Source of the DNA: Sistotremastrum niveocremeum HHB9708
Lineage: Eukaryota > Basidiomycota > Agaricomycetes > Sistotremastrales > Sistotremastraceae
Direction: 5' to 3'
Length of the DNA: 64,000 bases
NCBI GenBank assembly: GCA_001630475.1
Contig: KV419419.1
Location: 105,171 to 169,170 of the forward strand
The position numbers and the translations under genes were made by a program. The notes under the pieces were generated by a model. It was not told where the DNA came from and did not search any database. It saw only the letters and a program-made list of their open reading frames with translations. This document shows, piece after piece, positions 63,394 to 64,000 of the stretch (the stretch's first letter is position 1; every line of letters starts with the position of its first letter).

Positions 63394-64000
63394 TAATCTC
63401 GACTTTGGGTGTTCTTCGTAGGGCACCGAACGCGTCTGAGACTCTGAGTCGCGTAGGGAGAAATAGAGCCTGATAGTCCGAGAGCAGGAACGGGCGCTAA
63501 ATTACTTCTGAGAACTGTTTTGTGGGTCGCGATGCGCAGTCTACGGAACAGTTGCGAGTAAGTATATTGGCTTCGTTCAAGCAGCTCAGGACCTCAATGG
63601 TCGACTAAAGTACGCGGTACAGGACAAAGTGTACGCGAGGTAAGGTCAAGGGTGAGGTTTCCGGCTAACTCGGGCGATTCGGTATGAAACCGTCTGAACT
63701 CGATACAGAATATAATCTTGTCCTGAAACTCGCTGGCACCCGTTCAGACCGCCCATCAAATCACCTCAGAGTCTGCTAATGACGACATCATTACGATTCC
63801 AATATATAAGGTGTGGATCTAGAATGTAGGTAGATGGAGATGGCATCGTCTGCAGCGTCGTTTGTGGAATTAACTCAACCAACTGTCTCAACCTCAGATA
63901 TCCTGCGCAGCAGCATCGTAAGCATTCGCCTGGTAAGACAGACGAAACCGATACATACTGGCAACTATCACCAACGTGAGGGAAGGCCCAGTACGAGATG
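63394..64000. other. Upstream flank of F-box gene F
   Basis: No gene seen; the 5' region of gene F up to the window edge. Confidence 0.35.

Overview
The window looks like nuclear DNA of a basidiomycete, probably an agaricomycete. Genes are split by many short (about 45-70 nt) GT-AG introns, and the protein content is typical of that group: an expanded F-box/leucine-rich repeat family, a Git3-like seven-helix receptor, a CipC-like protein, a UstYa-like oxidase and fungal Tel1, Ste20, Pif1 and URA-type dihydroorotate dehydrogenase. For most multi-exon genes given here the spliced exon lengths sum to a whole number of codons.

Left part (1-31 kb) is accessory and repetitive. It holds five of six related F-box genes (A 1146-3006 +, B 5010-6893 -, C 20027-21952 -, D 22351-24293 -, E 26730-28424 +; the sixth, F, lies at 61505-63393 -). 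Between them are a receptor gene (9376-10939 +), a UstYa/DUF3328 oxidase (11323-12311 -), an epoxide hydrolase (18044-19668 -) and a scattered family of tiny secreted precursors that I assembled by hand because every exon is below normal ORF cut-offs. Three of these are intact (3383-3599 -, 13903-14250 +, 16382-16717 -) and two are eroded (14621-14855 -, 15474-15838 -). All have a signal peptide. In the three intact ones exon 1 is exactly 25 codons, exon 2 opens with Lys-Arg and carries a Cys-Tyr, and a TATA box lies 61-66 bp upstream. Their closeness to a UstYa oxidase makes this the most interesting part of the window: a possible single-core, KEX2-processed, UstYa-modified peptide system.

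Middle part (24.8-43 kb) is mostly housekeeping: an O-fucosyltransferase-like type II membrane protein, a conserved fungal protein of unknown function, an M20 amidohydrolase with 16 exons, coatomer epsilon, mitochondrial dihydroorotate dehydrogenase, Pif1 helicase and a CipC-like protein.

Right part (43.4-64 kb): a full-length TEL1/ATM checkpoint kinase (3056 codons) converges on a STE20/PAK kinase, followed by about 4.8 kb with no secure gene, one arm of a 0.66-kb inverted dispersed repeat (its partner is at 28.8-29.5 kb) and F-box gene F, the close paralogue of gene C.
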